NCBI RefSeq assembly: GCF_001750685.1
Contig: NZ_CP017269.1
Location: 4,753,416-4,817,415, forward strand
Source of the DNA: Geosporobacter ferrireducens
Lineage (GTDB): Bacteria; Bacillota; Clostridia; Peptostreptococcales; Thermotaleaceae
Direction: 5' to 3'
Length of the DNA stretch: 64,000 nt
Shown here: piece after piece, positions 34,925 through 43,940 of the stretch
Layout of the letters: the number at the start of each line of letters is the position of its first letter
How positions within the stretch are numbered: the stretch's first letter is position 1
Made by a program: the position numbers and the translations under genes
The notes under the pieces: model-generated
The model's database searches: none
What the model was told of the DNA's origin: nothing
Seen by the model: only the letters and a program-made list of their open reading frames with translations

Positions 34925-36195
34925 TGCTTGAATTATTAGGTTCATTTGCACTGATGTTAGTTGCTGGTATGCCAGTTTCCTTTTGTTTGGTTATAAGTTC
35001 ACTGTTTTACCTTACCATAAATGACATATCTCCAATTATTGCAATACAGAGAGTTGCAATGAGCATAGGAGATTCATTTACTCTATTATCGGTACCATTG
35101 TTTGTATTAGCTGGCTGTATTATGAACAGCGGAGGCATTACTGAAAGAATATTTGGCTTTGCAAATAAATTAGTAGGACATATTACCGGGGGACTAGGGC
35201 ACGCGAATATATTAGCAAGTATCATATTCTCAGGAATGTCCGGTACAGCTATTGCCGATACAGGAGGACTAGGGGCGATAGAACTTAAAGCGATGAAGGA
35301 TGCCGGATATGACGAAGATTTCAGTTTGGCTGTAACAGGGGCTTCCTCTATTATAGGGCCCATTATTCCACCAAGTGTACCTGCTGTATTATTTGGAGTT
35401 ATTGCAGGAGTATCTGTAGGTAAATTATTTATAGCAGGAATCGTACCAGGCCTTTTTATGGGTCTCATGATGTCAGCGTTTGTGTATATTCAAAGTAAAA
35501 GAAAGGGTTATAAAAAGACTGAAAGAGCTAGGGTAAAAGAGATATTACAGGCATTTAGAAAATCCTTCTTTGCGATTCTTACACCAGCAATTATTATTGG
35601 GGGTATGTTAGGAGGAATGTTTACGCCAACAGAAGCTGCAGTTATAGCTGTAGCCTATGCGTTGGTCCTTAGCTTTGTTTACAAGGAAATAAAATTAAAA
35701 GACATTCCAAGACTTTTAAAAGAAACGGGAAATAATACGGTATCAGTTATGCTTATCGTTGCAGGGGCTTCTATTTTTGGATGGATTTTGACGATTGAGC
35801 AAGTACCTCAGAAAATTACATATTTATTTATTAATAATATTGATAACCAAGTGGTAGCACTGTTATTTATCAATTTATTACTGTTAATGGTAGGAATGTT
35901 TATGGAAACCATATCTGCAATTACCATATTAACACCTGTTTTATTGCCTGTTGTTATAACATTCGGAATAGATCCCATACACTTTGGAATTATTATGATC
36001 CTTAACTTAATGATAGGATTGCTTACTCCACCTGTAGGGATGGTGCTTTATGTGCTTTCAGCCGTATCCAATGTACCCTTTGAAAAGATTGTAAAGGCTA
36101 TATGGCCCTACATTATCGTTTTATCTATCGTATTAATGATTATTACCTTTGTACCGGAAATTGTGCTTATGCTGCCGGGCCTGTTAGGAATGTAG
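34924..36195 (+). CDS. dctM: TRAP transporter large permease DctM
   Basis: A 423-residue permease with about twelve membrane segments. Typical features include SVPLFVLAGCIMNSGGITER, MSGTAIADTGGLGAIELKAM and GPIIPPSVPAVLFG. It forms the Na+-driven channel part with DctQ, to which it is translationally coupled. Confidence 0.93.
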   Translation: MLELLGSFALMLVAGMPVSFCLVISSLFYLTINDISPIIAIQRVAMSIGDSFTLLSVPLFVLAGCIMNSGGITERIFGFANKLVGHITGGLGHANILASIIFSGMSGTAIADTGGLGAIELKAMKDAGYDEDFSLAVTGASSIIGPIIPPSVPAVLFGVIAGVSVGKLFIAGIVPGLFMGLMMSAFVYIQSKRKGYKKTERARVKEILQAFRKSFFAILTPAIIIGGMLGGMFTPTEAAVIAVAYALVLSFVYKEIKLKDIPRLLKETGNNTVSVMLIVAGASIFGWILTIEQVPQKITYLFINNIDNQVVALLFINLLLLMVGMFMETISAITILTPVLLPVVITFGIDPIHFGIIMILNLMIGLLTPPVGMVLYVLSAVSNVPFEKIVKAIWPYIIVLSIVLMIITFVPEIVLMLPGLLGM

Positions 36196-36245
36196 CTTAC
36201 AAATAAAAGTAAATTATTAAATGAAAAAGGAAAGTGGTGTTCGAT

Positions 36246-37328
36246 ATGACAAGAATCAAAGATGTAAAAATCTATAAGGCAACTTCTCAGATATCAAGGG
36301 CGATCGCAGATGCAACACATAATATTTCTGAAATTTCTTTTTATATAGTAGAGCTCATAACCAATAAAGACATCAAAGGGCAAGGATATTTACTATCTTT
36401 TCACTATTCTCCTAAGGCGATAGAAGGTGCCCTAAAAGACTTGAAGGCTTTTATGTTAGAAAGACAATATCATATTTACGAAACGGTAAAGATGAAACAA
36501 AACTACGAGATTGAAACAGAATACTTTGGAAACATCGGACTCCAAAGATGGGCAGCAGCAACTTTTAACGTTGCAATGTGGGATGCTTGGGGACATGAAC
36601 TGAATCAACCTATATGGAAGATTATTGGGGGGAGCAATACTAAAATACCTGTATACGGAAGTGGCGGATGGTTGTCTTACACAGATGAAGAATTACTAAA
36701 TGAAGTATTAGATTATAAACAGCGTGGGTTTAAAGCAGTGAAGATAAAAGTAGGATCAAAAGATATCGAAAGAGATATACAACGTATTTCGAAAGTAAGA
36801 GAAGCAGTAGGAACAAATGTTAAGATCATGATGGATGCTAATCAAGGAATGGATATACCTTCTGCCATTAAACTTTCTAGGTGGGCAACGGATATGGGTA
36901 TTCATTGGTTTGAAGAGCCTATTGCTCATGATGATTTTGCGGGTTACGAAATTATCCGAAACAAAACAAGTGTTGCACTTGCCATGGGAGAAAGAGAATA
37001 TGACTGTACAGCCTTAAAAGAGCTTATTCGAAGAAATGCCATAGACTTATGGCAGCCAGACATCATACGAATAGGTGGTGTTGAAGAATGGAGAAATTCT
37101 GCTGCACTAGCCATTCTTAACAATATTCCGGTTCTTCCACACTATTATAAGGATTATGATGTGCCATTGCTTGCAACGATTTCTAATGCCTATGGAGCAG
37201 AATCCTTTGACTGGATCGATGAAATCATTGATAATCGCATGATTATCGAAAACGGCTATGCATATCTGAGAGGAGGAAATGGTTGGGGTTTTAAATTTAA
37301 AGAAGAGTTTTTAAATGAGGTGAAGTAA
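36246..37328 (+). CDS. Enolase-superfamily dehydratase 2 (mandelate racemase group)
   Basis: A 360-residue barrel enzyme with the classical mandelate-racemase set: KxK in GFKAVKIKVGS, metal ligands in IMMDANQGMD, HWFEEPIAHDD and MGEREYD, and the His in VLPHYYKDYD. The motif set differs from dehydratase 1, so the two probably act on different stereoisomers or at different steps. The ATG at 36246 is chosen; GTG codons just upstream fall within the AGGAAAGTGG region. It overlaps the SDR gene by one base (TAATG). Confidence 0.85.
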   Translation: MTRIKDVKIYKATSQISRAIADATHNISEISFYIVELITNKDIKGQGYLLSFHYSPKAIEGALKDLKAFMLERQYHIYETVKMKQNYEIETEYFGNIGLQRWAAATFNVAMWDAWGHELNQPIWKIIGGSNTKIPVYGSGGWLSYTDEELLNEVLDYKQRGFKAVKIKVGSKDIERDIQRISKVREAVGTNVKIMMDANQGMDIPSAIKLSRWATDMGIHWFEEPIAHDDFAGYEIIRNKTSVALAMGEREYDCTALKELIRRNAIDLWQPDIIRIGGVEEWRNSAALAILNNIPVLPHYYKDYDVPLLATISNAYGAESFDWIDEIIDNRMIIENGYAYLRGGNGWGFKFKEEFLNEVK

Positions 37329-38092
37329 TGAGAAATACTACAGCAAATACATTAGAAAGATTATTTTCACTGGAAAGAAGGGTAGGTATTGTTACAGGAG
37401 CCTCAAGCGGCATTGGAGAAGGTATAGCACAAGTTTTGGCAAATGCCGGAGCTAAAGTTTATGATTTGAGCCGAAGAGGGAAAGGTGATATAGAGCACAC
37501 TAATATAGTAAGAATACCCGTAGATATTACAGATAATGAAAGGGTTAAAAAGATCGTAGATGAGATAGGCGAAAAAGAAGGCCTGGATTTTTTAATTAAT
37601 AATGCAGGGATCACAAAACGGTGGCGCGCAGGAGATGTAAGCAAAGAATATTGGGATAAAATACATAACCTGAATTTGGATGCTGTTTTCCATATGAGCC
37701 AATTTTCGTATCCTTATTTAAAAAAATCTTCATATATCGGACGCATTGTTAATATTTCGTCAATGGCAGCACATTTAGGTTTTGAAGAAGTTGTACCCTA
37801 TTGTTCGACGAAAGCAGGTGTACTAGGCATTACACGTGGATTGGCAGTGGAGTGGGTAAATGACAACATTTTAGTGAACTCAGTAGCTCCCGGCTGGATT
37901 CCTTCGCAAATGAGTATCGGCGTTATGGATGATAACAGAAAAGAAAAAATTCTTAGTAGAATGGCGCTTCATAAATTTGGAGAGCCGGAAGACATTGGAA
38001 CCATGGTGCTATACCTCGTAAGCAACGCAGGAAAGTACATTACTGGACAAGATTTTGCAGTAGATGGAGGGGCGTTATGTTATGGATACTAA
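37328..38092 (+). CDS. Short-chain dehydrogenase/reductase
   Basis: A 254-residue SDR with the NAD(P) motif GIVTGASSGIGEGIA, the NNAG motif (LDFLINNAGITKRW), Ser in NISSMAAH, the catalytic pair YCSTKAG, and the C-terminal GKYITGQDFAVDGG. It probably oxidises or reduces a hydroxyl of the sugar acid in the pathway of its neighbours. Coupled to the gene before it. Confidence 0.92.
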   Translation: MRNTTANTLERLFSLERRVGIVTGASSGIGEGIAQVLANAGAKVYDLSRRGKGDIEHTNIVRIPVDITDNERVKKIVDEIGEKEGLDFLINNAGITKRWRAGDVSKEYWDKIHNLNLDAVFHMSQFSYPYLKKSSYIGRIVNISSMAAHLGFEEVVPYCSTKAGVLGITRGLAVEWVNDNILVNSVAPGWIPSQMSIGVMDDNRKEKILSRMALHKFGEPEDIGTMVLYLVSNAGKYITGQDFAVDGGALCYGY

Positions 38093-39113
38093 TAGGATGA
38101 AAGCTCTGGTTTTAGAAAAACCTTTCCGGTTGGTTTGTAAAGAAGTACCAACGCCTGTAATGGAAAAAAATGATGTATTACTGGAAATTGAAACAATAAG
38201 TATTTGTGGCTCGGATATTCATGCTTATTTAGGAAAACAGGCGCTGTATACCTATCCTAAAATACCTGGCCATGAAATATGTGCCAAAGTAGCGGCTGAT
38301 AAAACGAACACCTTTTCAAAAGGGGATAAAGTTATTGTAATGCCATATTTATCATGTCGTGAATGTGCAGCCTGCAGACACGGCAAAGGCAATTGCTGCG
38401 AAAATCTTCGCGTATATGGAGTACACATAGAAGGCGGATTGGCTGAATATTTATCTGTGCCAAAAGACTATATTCTTAAAGTACCTGAAAAAATAGATGC
38501 AGAGACAGCTGCTTTGATTGAGCCTTTTGCCATTAGTGCACATGCTGTAAAAAGAGCACAAATCGGCTATGGGGATAAGATTCTAGTAGCAGGAGCAGGA
38601 CCTATAGGTTTAGGTGTTGCTGAAATAGCAAAAACATACGGTGCAGAGGTGGTAATAGCGGATACAAGTGAAGATAGACTATGTTTTGTAAGGGAAAACT
38701 TTGAATATGAACATACTCTAAATCCAATGAGTGAAGATTACCGCGAGCAGATAAAAGATTTAACAAAAGGACAGTATTTTAGACGGATTATTGATACATC
38801 AGGAAATAATCATTCTATGGAAAATAATATTCATATGTTGGCTTTTGGTGGTAGAATGGTTTATGTAGGGATTTACAAAGGGAGTCTGCAGATAGATGAT
38901 GTGGCTTTCCACAAAAGAGAAACTGAACTTTTAGGCAGTAGAGCAGCTACTTATGAAGACTTTCAATATGTATTAAAATGTATTGAAGATAAAAAAATTA
39001 AACCTGAAAAGTTTATAACACATAGAGCAAATTTTAGCGAAGCAGAACAAGCTTTTAAAGAATGGATTGAACAAGGAACAAAGGTATTTAAAGCAATGAT
39101 ATATATGAAATAA
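38082..39113 (+). CDS. Zinc-dependent medium-chain dehydrogenase (polyol type)
   Basis: A 343-residue MDR protein. Catalytic zinc: Cys in ISICGSDIHAY and PGHEICAKV; structural zinc: four Cys in CRECAACRHGKGNCCENL. The NAD motif is VAGAGPIGLGVAEIA. It resembles sorbitol/threonine/L-idonate-type dehydrogenases. The start is ATG at 38082, nine bases after GGAGGGG, which overlaps the SDR end by 11 bp. It is the last clear gene of the catabolic cluster. Confidence 0.9.
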   Translation: MDTNRMKALVLEKPFRLVCKEVPTPVMEKNDVLLEIETISICGSDIHAYLGKQALYTYPKIPGHEICAKVAADKTNTFSKGDKVIVMPYLSCRECAACRHGKGNCCENLRVYGVHIEGGLAEYLSVPKDYILKVPEKIDAETAALIEPFAISAHAVKRAQIGYGDKILVAGAGPIGLGVAEIAKTYGAEVVIADTSEDRLCFVRENFEYEHTLNPMSEDYREQIKDLTKGQYFRRIIDTSGNNHSMENNIHMLAFGGRMVYVGIYKGSLQIDDVAFHKRETELLGSRAATYEDFQYVLKCIEDKKIKPEKFITHRANFSEAEQAFKEWIEQGTKVFKAMIYMK

Positions 39114-39138
39114 TCGCTGTAAAAGGAGGCAGACTAAA

Positions 39139-39198
39139 GTGCATCCTTGTGATAAACGACTTTTGCTGCAGATTACGCATTTCATAAATTGTGCTTGA
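39139..39198 (+). other. 19-codon open frame with a good ribosome site
   Basis: AAAAGGAGG precedes a GTG that opens MHPCDKRLLLQITHFINCA and then stops. It could be the stub of a gene lost from the end of the catabolic operon, or chance. No homology is claimed. Confidence 0.25.
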
Positions 39199-39223
39199 TT
39201 TTTCTAATCCATCCAATTATAAT
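39195..39223 (+). promoter_or_regulatory. Promoter of the cobalamin-controlled operon
   Basis: TTGATT (39195-39200), a 17-bp spacer and TATAAT (39218-39223). Transcription would start near 39230, just before the riboswitch. Confidence 0.75.
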
Positions 39224-39243
39224 CATGTTAAGTGAATATTTCC

Positions 39244-39422
39244 AATAAGTGCCTCTACTTTTGAGGATAATAGGGAATCGGGTGTAATTCCTGAACGGTC
39301 CCGCCACTGTAAGCGAGGAGCGACTTATCATTTAACCACTGTTTTCTGTTCTTGGAGGAATAAGAAGATGGGAAGGAGATAAGGAGCATTGATCCGCGAG
39401 TCAGGAAACCTGCTTGTTGGTA
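39244..39422 (+). promoter_or_regulatory. Cobalamin riboswitch
   Basis: The aptamer core is plain: GGGAATCGGGTG (39273-39284), CGGTCCCGCCACTGT (39296-39310) and, near the 3' end, the B12 box GAGTCAGGAAACCTGC (39398-39413). It senses a cobalamin and ends transcription at the terminator of the 83-nt element that follows. TTGACTC just downstream (39429-39435) is complementary to GAGTCA of the B12 box, a possible switching pair. The first gene controlled is hyuA. Confidence 0.93.
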
Positions 39423-39505
39423 CAGATTGTTGACTCTCTAGGAAAGAGTAATCATTTGAGAATGATGGCAAAGTTCTCAGTCTATTAAGGCTGAGGACTT
39501 TTTTA
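39423..39505 (+). ncRNA. 83-nt tandem-hairpin element, copy B (riboswitch platform)
   Basis: Three hairpins: ACTCT-N7-AGAGT; ATCATT-TGAG-AATGAT; terminator stem GTTCTCAG...CTGAGGAC with six T. It is 73 of 83 identical with copy A at 27756. Here it lies directly behind the cobalamin aptamer and supplies the terminator. Confidence 0.75.
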
Positions 39506-39559
39506 TTTGTCTTTAAATGGTGTAATCTCTACTCTATTAAATTGCAAAGGAGTGGTGGT

Positions 39560-41632
39560 GTGTTTCAGATAGGGATAGATATGGGAGGTACATTTACCGA
39601 TTTTATTGTTACCCATGAAGGAGATGTTAGAACAGTCAAAATTCCATCGGATAAGAAACGGCCCATTGTTACGGTGATCAATGGGTTAAAGCAGATTGCA
39701 GACAGTTATGATTTAACTTTAGAGGAGTTTTTGCCCCAAATAAACCGTTTTGTTCATGGCAATACAGTAGCCATTAATGCCCTTATTCAAAGGGAAGGAG
39801 TAAAAACAGCACTTATTGCTACCGATGGATTTCGTGATGCTTTAGAAATAAGGCGTTCTAAATTAGACAACCAATGGGATTTTTTTGCCCCAATTCCCCC
39901 TGTGCTGGTTCCTCGCTACCTGCGCTATAACTTAAAGGAAAGAGTTGATTATAGCGGCAAGATCATTCAGGAACTGGATCAAAACAATCTGGAAGAAATA
40001 GTAGCTGCGCTGCATACTGAAAAGGTAGAATCCGTGGCTGTTTGCTTGCTATTCTCCTTTTTAAATGATGCCCATGAAAAATTTGTAAAAGCTTTCATAG
40101 AAAAGAGTTTGCCTCACGTATTTGTGTCTCTTTCCAGTGAAGTAGCACCAAAGCTTGGAGAATATGAGAGAGCCTCGACGACTGTACTCAATGCATATCT
40201 TACGCCTCTTGTATCAGATTATTTGAGTGAGCTAAAATTAATTCTTCAAGCGAAAGGACTATTCTGCAATATCCAGCTAGTACAAAATAGCGGTGGTTTA
40301 ACAGATAGTTCTGTAGCGAAACAGTTTGGTGTTAAGGGTCTTTTATCAGGGCCGGCAGCAGGGAGCAGCGGTGCCCAAGCTTTAGCGAGAGAATTAAGTG
40401 AGCCTAATTTAGTTTTAGTAGATATGGGGGGGACGAGCTTTGATGTAAGTTTAATTAAAGACCATAGGATCAAAGTGATCCCTGAGGCAGAGGTGTCTGG
40501 TTATCCAGTCAACCTGCCACTTATAGATATCAACTCAGTAGGGATTGGCGGCGGCAGTATTGCTTCTGTAGATGCCAGCGGAAGACTGGGCGTTGGACCT
40601 GATTCAGCTGAAGCATTTCCTGGGCCAGCTTGCTATGATAGGGGTGGGAAAGAACCAACCATTACCGATGCTGCTCTGATACTAGGATTTATTAAGCCAA
40701 ATCGTTTCGGTGGCGGAAGTATGGAATTGAAGAGAGAAATTGCTTTTCAGGCAATTAAGGAGAAAGTAGCCGTTCCGCTTAATATTCGTGTTGAAGAAGC
40801 AGCTCTTGCCATTTATCAGATTGCTGAGGCCAAAATGGCAGATGCAGTACATTTAATGACTGTACAAAAAGGATATGATCCTAGAGAATTTGTACTCGGG
40901 GCAGCTGGAGGTGCATCCCCTCTTTTCGCTGCTAAAATAGCCCAAGACCTAGGGGTGAAGAAAGTAGTCATTCCTGCCTATGGTGAAGTATTCTGTGCAC
41001 AGGGAATGCTGCAATCTCGCCTTAAATTAGACATGGTACAAAGCTATTTATGCAGTCTAACGAATGTGGATATTTATGAAATCAATGAAGTTTTAAAGCA
41101 ACTAACCTATCATGCACAAGAACAACTGATCAAACAGGGAGTAACTTCAGAAAACATCGACTATAGATTTTCCTTTGAAATGAGATATACCGATCAACAT
41201 CATCAGTTATCCGTTTCTTTTACAGGTGGGGAACTTGATAGAAAAAGTATTGACTATCTAATATGTAAGTTCCATCTGCTTCATGAAAAACATTATGGAT
41301 ATGCTGAGCCAAGCCAAGAATGTTCTCTCATTAATATACGTCTGGAAGCTTGGGAAAAGGAATTGTCTTCCTTTTTTTGGGTGAATAGTAGTGCAGCAAT
41401 TAAACTGGCATCTACGCCAATAGAGCACCGGAAAATCTGCTGGAATCGTAATTTAACCTTTAAGGAAGTTCCTGTGTATCAGTCTTTAAACATAAAATCA
41501 GGATCTGAGATTATAGGCCCGGCACTCATTGAAAAAGCGTATACTACAATCTTTGTTACTCCTAACTTCAAGGCCCATATCGACAGCAACTTGAATATTA
41601 TCCTGACGAAAAAGGAGGTGAATTCGAATTGA
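39560..41632 (+). CDS. hyuA: Hydantoinase/oxoprolinase subunit A
   Basis: A 690-residue HyuA-type ATPase of the actin/hexokinase fold: N-terminal phosphate loop QIGIDMGGTFTDFIV, a second loop VDMGGTSFDVSLI, and the metal-rich IGGGSIASVDASGRLGVGPD. Members use ATP to open lactam or imide rings (5-oxoproline, hydantoins) or to carboxylate acetone, always with a B subunit, which is the next gene. The start is GTG at 39560, seven bases after AAGGAG. It is the first gene under the cobalamin riboswitch. The substrate is unknown; a cyclic amide linked to the UbiD substrate or to corrinoid metabolism is possible. Confidence 0.9.
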   Translation: MFQIGIDMGGTFTDFIVTHEGDVRTVKIPSDKKRPIVTVINGLKQIADSYDLTLEEFLPQINRFVHGNTVAINALIQREGVKTALIATDGFRDALEIRRSKLDNQWDFFAPIPPVLVPRYLRYNLKERVDYSGKIIQELDQNNLEEIVAALHTEKVESVAVCLLFSFLNDAHEKFVKAFIEKSLPHVFVSLSSEVAPKLGEYERASTTVLNAYLTPLVSDYLSELKLILQAKGLFCNIQLVQNSGGLTDSSVAKQFGVKGLLSGPAAGSSGAQALARELSEPNLVLVDMGGTSFDVSLIKDHRIKVIPEAEVSGYPVNLPLIDINSVGIGGGSIASVDASGRLGVGPDSAEAFPGPACYDRGGKEPTITDAALILGFIKPNRFGGGSMELKREIAFQAIKEKVAVPLNIRVEEAALAIYQIAEAKMADAVHLMTVQKGYDPREFVLGAAGGASPLFAAKIAQDLGVKKVVIPAYGEVFCAQGMLQSRLKLDMVQSYLCSLTNVDIYEINEVLKQLTYHAQEQLIKQGVTSENIDYRFSFEMRYTDQHHQLSVSFTGGELDRKSIDYLICKFHLLHEKHYGYAEPSQECSLINIRLEAWEKELSSFFWVNSSAAIKLASTPIEHRKICWNRNLTFKEVPVYQSLNIKSGSEIIGPALIEKAYTTIFVTPNFKAHIDSNLNIILTKKEVNSN

Positions 41633-43377
41633 ATGTAGACCAGATTATTCTTCAATCTGTGATTGCCCATCGCTTAGACACAATTGCTCAAGAGATGGGT
41701 GCTGCACTTGAGCGGTCATCACGCTCTCCTATTTTTGCAGAAGCCTGTGATTTTGCCTGTGGTGTCTGCGACCATAAAGGAGAACTCGTTTCGCAGTTGA
41801 ATGGCATTCCCATTCTAGCTGCTGCTGGCTCTTTTAGCGTTCAGGCTGTGCTAGAGAAGTATACAGGCAATATTCAGGAGGGTGACGTATTCATTGTCAA
41901 TGATCCTTACAGAGGTGGAAATCATCTGCCTGACATTGGTATCATAACGCCTGTTTTTCATCAAGGTGAATTAGTATTTTTTACAGTAAGTCGTGCTCAT
42001 CACGGAGATATCGGAGGTTCTGTGGCAGGCAGCTATAACACAAGAGCTACTGAAATATTTCAGGAGGGGATTAGAATTCCGCCTATTAAGTTAGCGGTCA
42101 AGAACAGCATCATCGATGAAGTGCTTGATCTGATAACCTATAACACCAGAAATCCACAGATGCTAAAAAGTGATCTCTATGCTCAAATAGGAGCCAATAA
42201 AATTGGTCAGGACAGATTAAGGACACTGCTGGATAAATATGGATTAAAAAAAGTAAAGGAATCGATAATACAACTGCTTCAGCAGGCAGAAGATTTAACC
42301 AAGGCAGAAATCTCTAAATTTCCTGCAGGTAGTTATACCGGTGAGGAATGGCTGGATGATGACGGTTTTCAAGAAACGCCCGTAAAAATAAAAGCTGAAG
42401 TTACCTATGAAGTTAACCAAGTGACTATTGATTTTACAGGGAGTGATAAACAAGTAACCGGATTTGTCAACAGCTCCCTTGTGACGACTAAAAGTGCAGC
42501 TTACATAGCACTATTGTGGACGTTGTCGCCAGAGATTCCTAGGAACAGCGGAGCATTTAGGCCGATTAAAATTATTGCGCCACCAGGAACAGTAGTAAAC
42601 CCAGCTGAATCTGCACCGGTGACTTTGTCTACGCTCCATTGTGCCAGTGAAATCATTTCTGCTATTTTTAAAGCCTGCGCTAAAGCAGTACCTGAAAAGA
42701 TACCAGCAGGATTTGGCCGTTATTGCGGGCCTTCCTTTTATGGTATAGATCCGAGAAATCAAAAATTTTATGTAGGCTTTGCTTTTTGCTGCTTAGGTTC
42801 AGGGGGAGGGAAAAAAGAGCAAGATGGATTTCCTTATATGGCACCTATCTCAAACTATGGTGGCGTTCGTGCTCCGAATAATGAAGCGAATGAGGTTCAA
42901 TATCCCCTGCTCACATTAAACCATCACTTAGAGGTGGATACAGCGGGAGCAGGTGAGTACAGGGGAGCCCCCGGGATAAAATACCAGGTTCAATTTTATG
43001 GTCCTGATCCGAGCATTGTTATGTTTGGTGATGGGATGAAAATAGCACCTTATGGCTTAGGGGGAGGTAAGGAAGGCAGCCTGAACAGAAATCAATTGTT
43101 TACAAAAGAAAGTGGGAATGAATGGCTTAAAAGCAAGACAGCACCTCGTAGTTTGCAGCCAGGCGATATCTTAACCCTCTTCTCTTCAGGTGGCGGTGGC
43201 TGGGGAAATCCTTTTAAAAGAAACCCACAACTGGTTTACGAAGACTATAAGAATGGATATATAAGCCGAGAGAGTGCTTTAAAGGAATATGGTGTGGTAC
43301 TAACCACTAAAGGGATTGATTGGAATGAAACAAAAAAATATAGGGGGATTGATTATGAGTCAAGATACAATGTGTAA
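41629..43377 (+). CDS. hyuB: Hydantoinase/oxoprolinase subunit B
   Basis: A 582-residue HyuB subunit. The metal motifs read DPYRGGNHLPDIGIITPV and SRAHHGDIGGSVAGSY, and the C-terminus has the glycine-rich SSGGGGWGNPFKR typical of the family. It starts with TTG overlapping the hyuA stop (TTGA), behind AAGGAGGTGA, and its end overlaps the ECF S gene by 23 bp. Together with HyuA it forms the ATP-dependent ring-opening enzyme. Confidence 0.9.
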   Translation: MNVDQIILQSVIAHRLDTIAQEMGAALERSSRSPIFAEACDFACGVCDHKGELVSQLNGIPILAAAGSFSVQAVLEKYTGNIQEGDVFIVNDPYRGGNHLPDIGIITPVFHQGELVFFTVSRAHHGDIGGSVAGSYNTRATEIFQEGIRIPPIKLAVKNSIIDEVLDLITYNTRNPQMLKSDLYAQIGANKIGQDRLRTLLDKYGLKKVKESIIQLLQQAEDLTKAEISKFPAGSYTGEEWLDDDGFQETPVKIKAEVTYEVNQVTIDFTGSDKQVTGFVNSSLVTTKSAAYIALLWTLSPEIPRNSGAFRPIKIIAPPGTVVNPAESAPVTLSTLHCASEIISAIFKACAKAVPEKIPAGFGRYCGPSFYGIDPRNQKFYVGFAFCCLGSGGGKKEQDGFPYMAPISNYGGVRAPNNEANEVQYPLLTLNHHLEVDTAGAGEYRGAPGIKYQVQFYGPDPSIVMFGDGMKIAPYGLGGGKEGSLNRNQLFTKESGNEWLKSKTAPRSLQPGDILTLFSSGGGGWGNPFKRNPQLVYEDYKNGYISRESALKEYGVVLTTKGIDWNETKKYRGIDYESRYNV

Positions 43378-43927
43378 AGATGTAGAGCTGGAAATGAGTA
43401 AAAAAATTACCCGGTTTGATACAAAAGCATTGGTGGGTGCGGTTCTCTTAGGTGTTGTTTTTGTTCTGGTACAGCAAATAGCGCACCGCATTGATGCAGT
43501 GATTAACCCTGCTTCTGTAATTGTTGGTGGTGTTACCTGGGCCACGTTTACAGGTTTGGTTGTGCTGCTTTTTAGGCAGCCTGCCGGAATCATTACAGCT
43601 GAAATTCAAGCTTTTATTGCTTTAGCTACAGGCCTTTCACCTTTAGCTCCCTTCTTTATACCGGCGAATGGTTTGGGTTCTTTAGCCTACTCCCTGGTTT
43701 CTTGGAAATTGTCAATGGATAAGTGGTCACACCACCTATTGGCTCAAATTGTGACAAATGTGCTTGGCAACATCTGTGTTTCAATCGGACTGTATGTGAT
43801 TCTGAAACTACCTATACCCGTAATCATAGTGGCTTCTGGCATTACTACCCTGGCAGGTGTTGTTGGCGGAACGATCCTTACGAAAGTAATCTACGACAAT
43901 ATTGTAAAATCTGGTGTATTAAGATAA
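43355..43927 (+). CDS. ECF transporter S component, YkoE-like
   Basis: A 190-residue membrane protein with about six hydrophobic segments, similar in plan to YkoE-type S components (FTGLVVLLFRQPAGIITAEI, APFFIPANGLGSLAYSLVSW). It binds the ligand for the importer formed with EcfAA' (45334) and EcfT (46847). The start is ATG at 43355, behind AGGGGG, inside the end of hyuB. Cobalamin control suggests a corrinoid-related ligand or an alternative to a B12-dependent route. The ligand is unknown. Confidence 0.8.
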   Translation: MSQDTMCKDVELEMSKKITRFDTKALVGAVLLGVVFVLVQQIAHRIDAVINPASVIVGGVTWATFTGLVVLLFRQPAGIITAEIQAFIALATGLSPLAPFFIPANGLGSLAYSLVSWKLSMDKWSHHLLAQIVTNVLGNICVSIGLYVILKLPIPVIIVASGITTLAGVVGGTILTKVIYDNIVKSGVLR

Positions 43928-43940
43928 GGAGTGTTATTTT

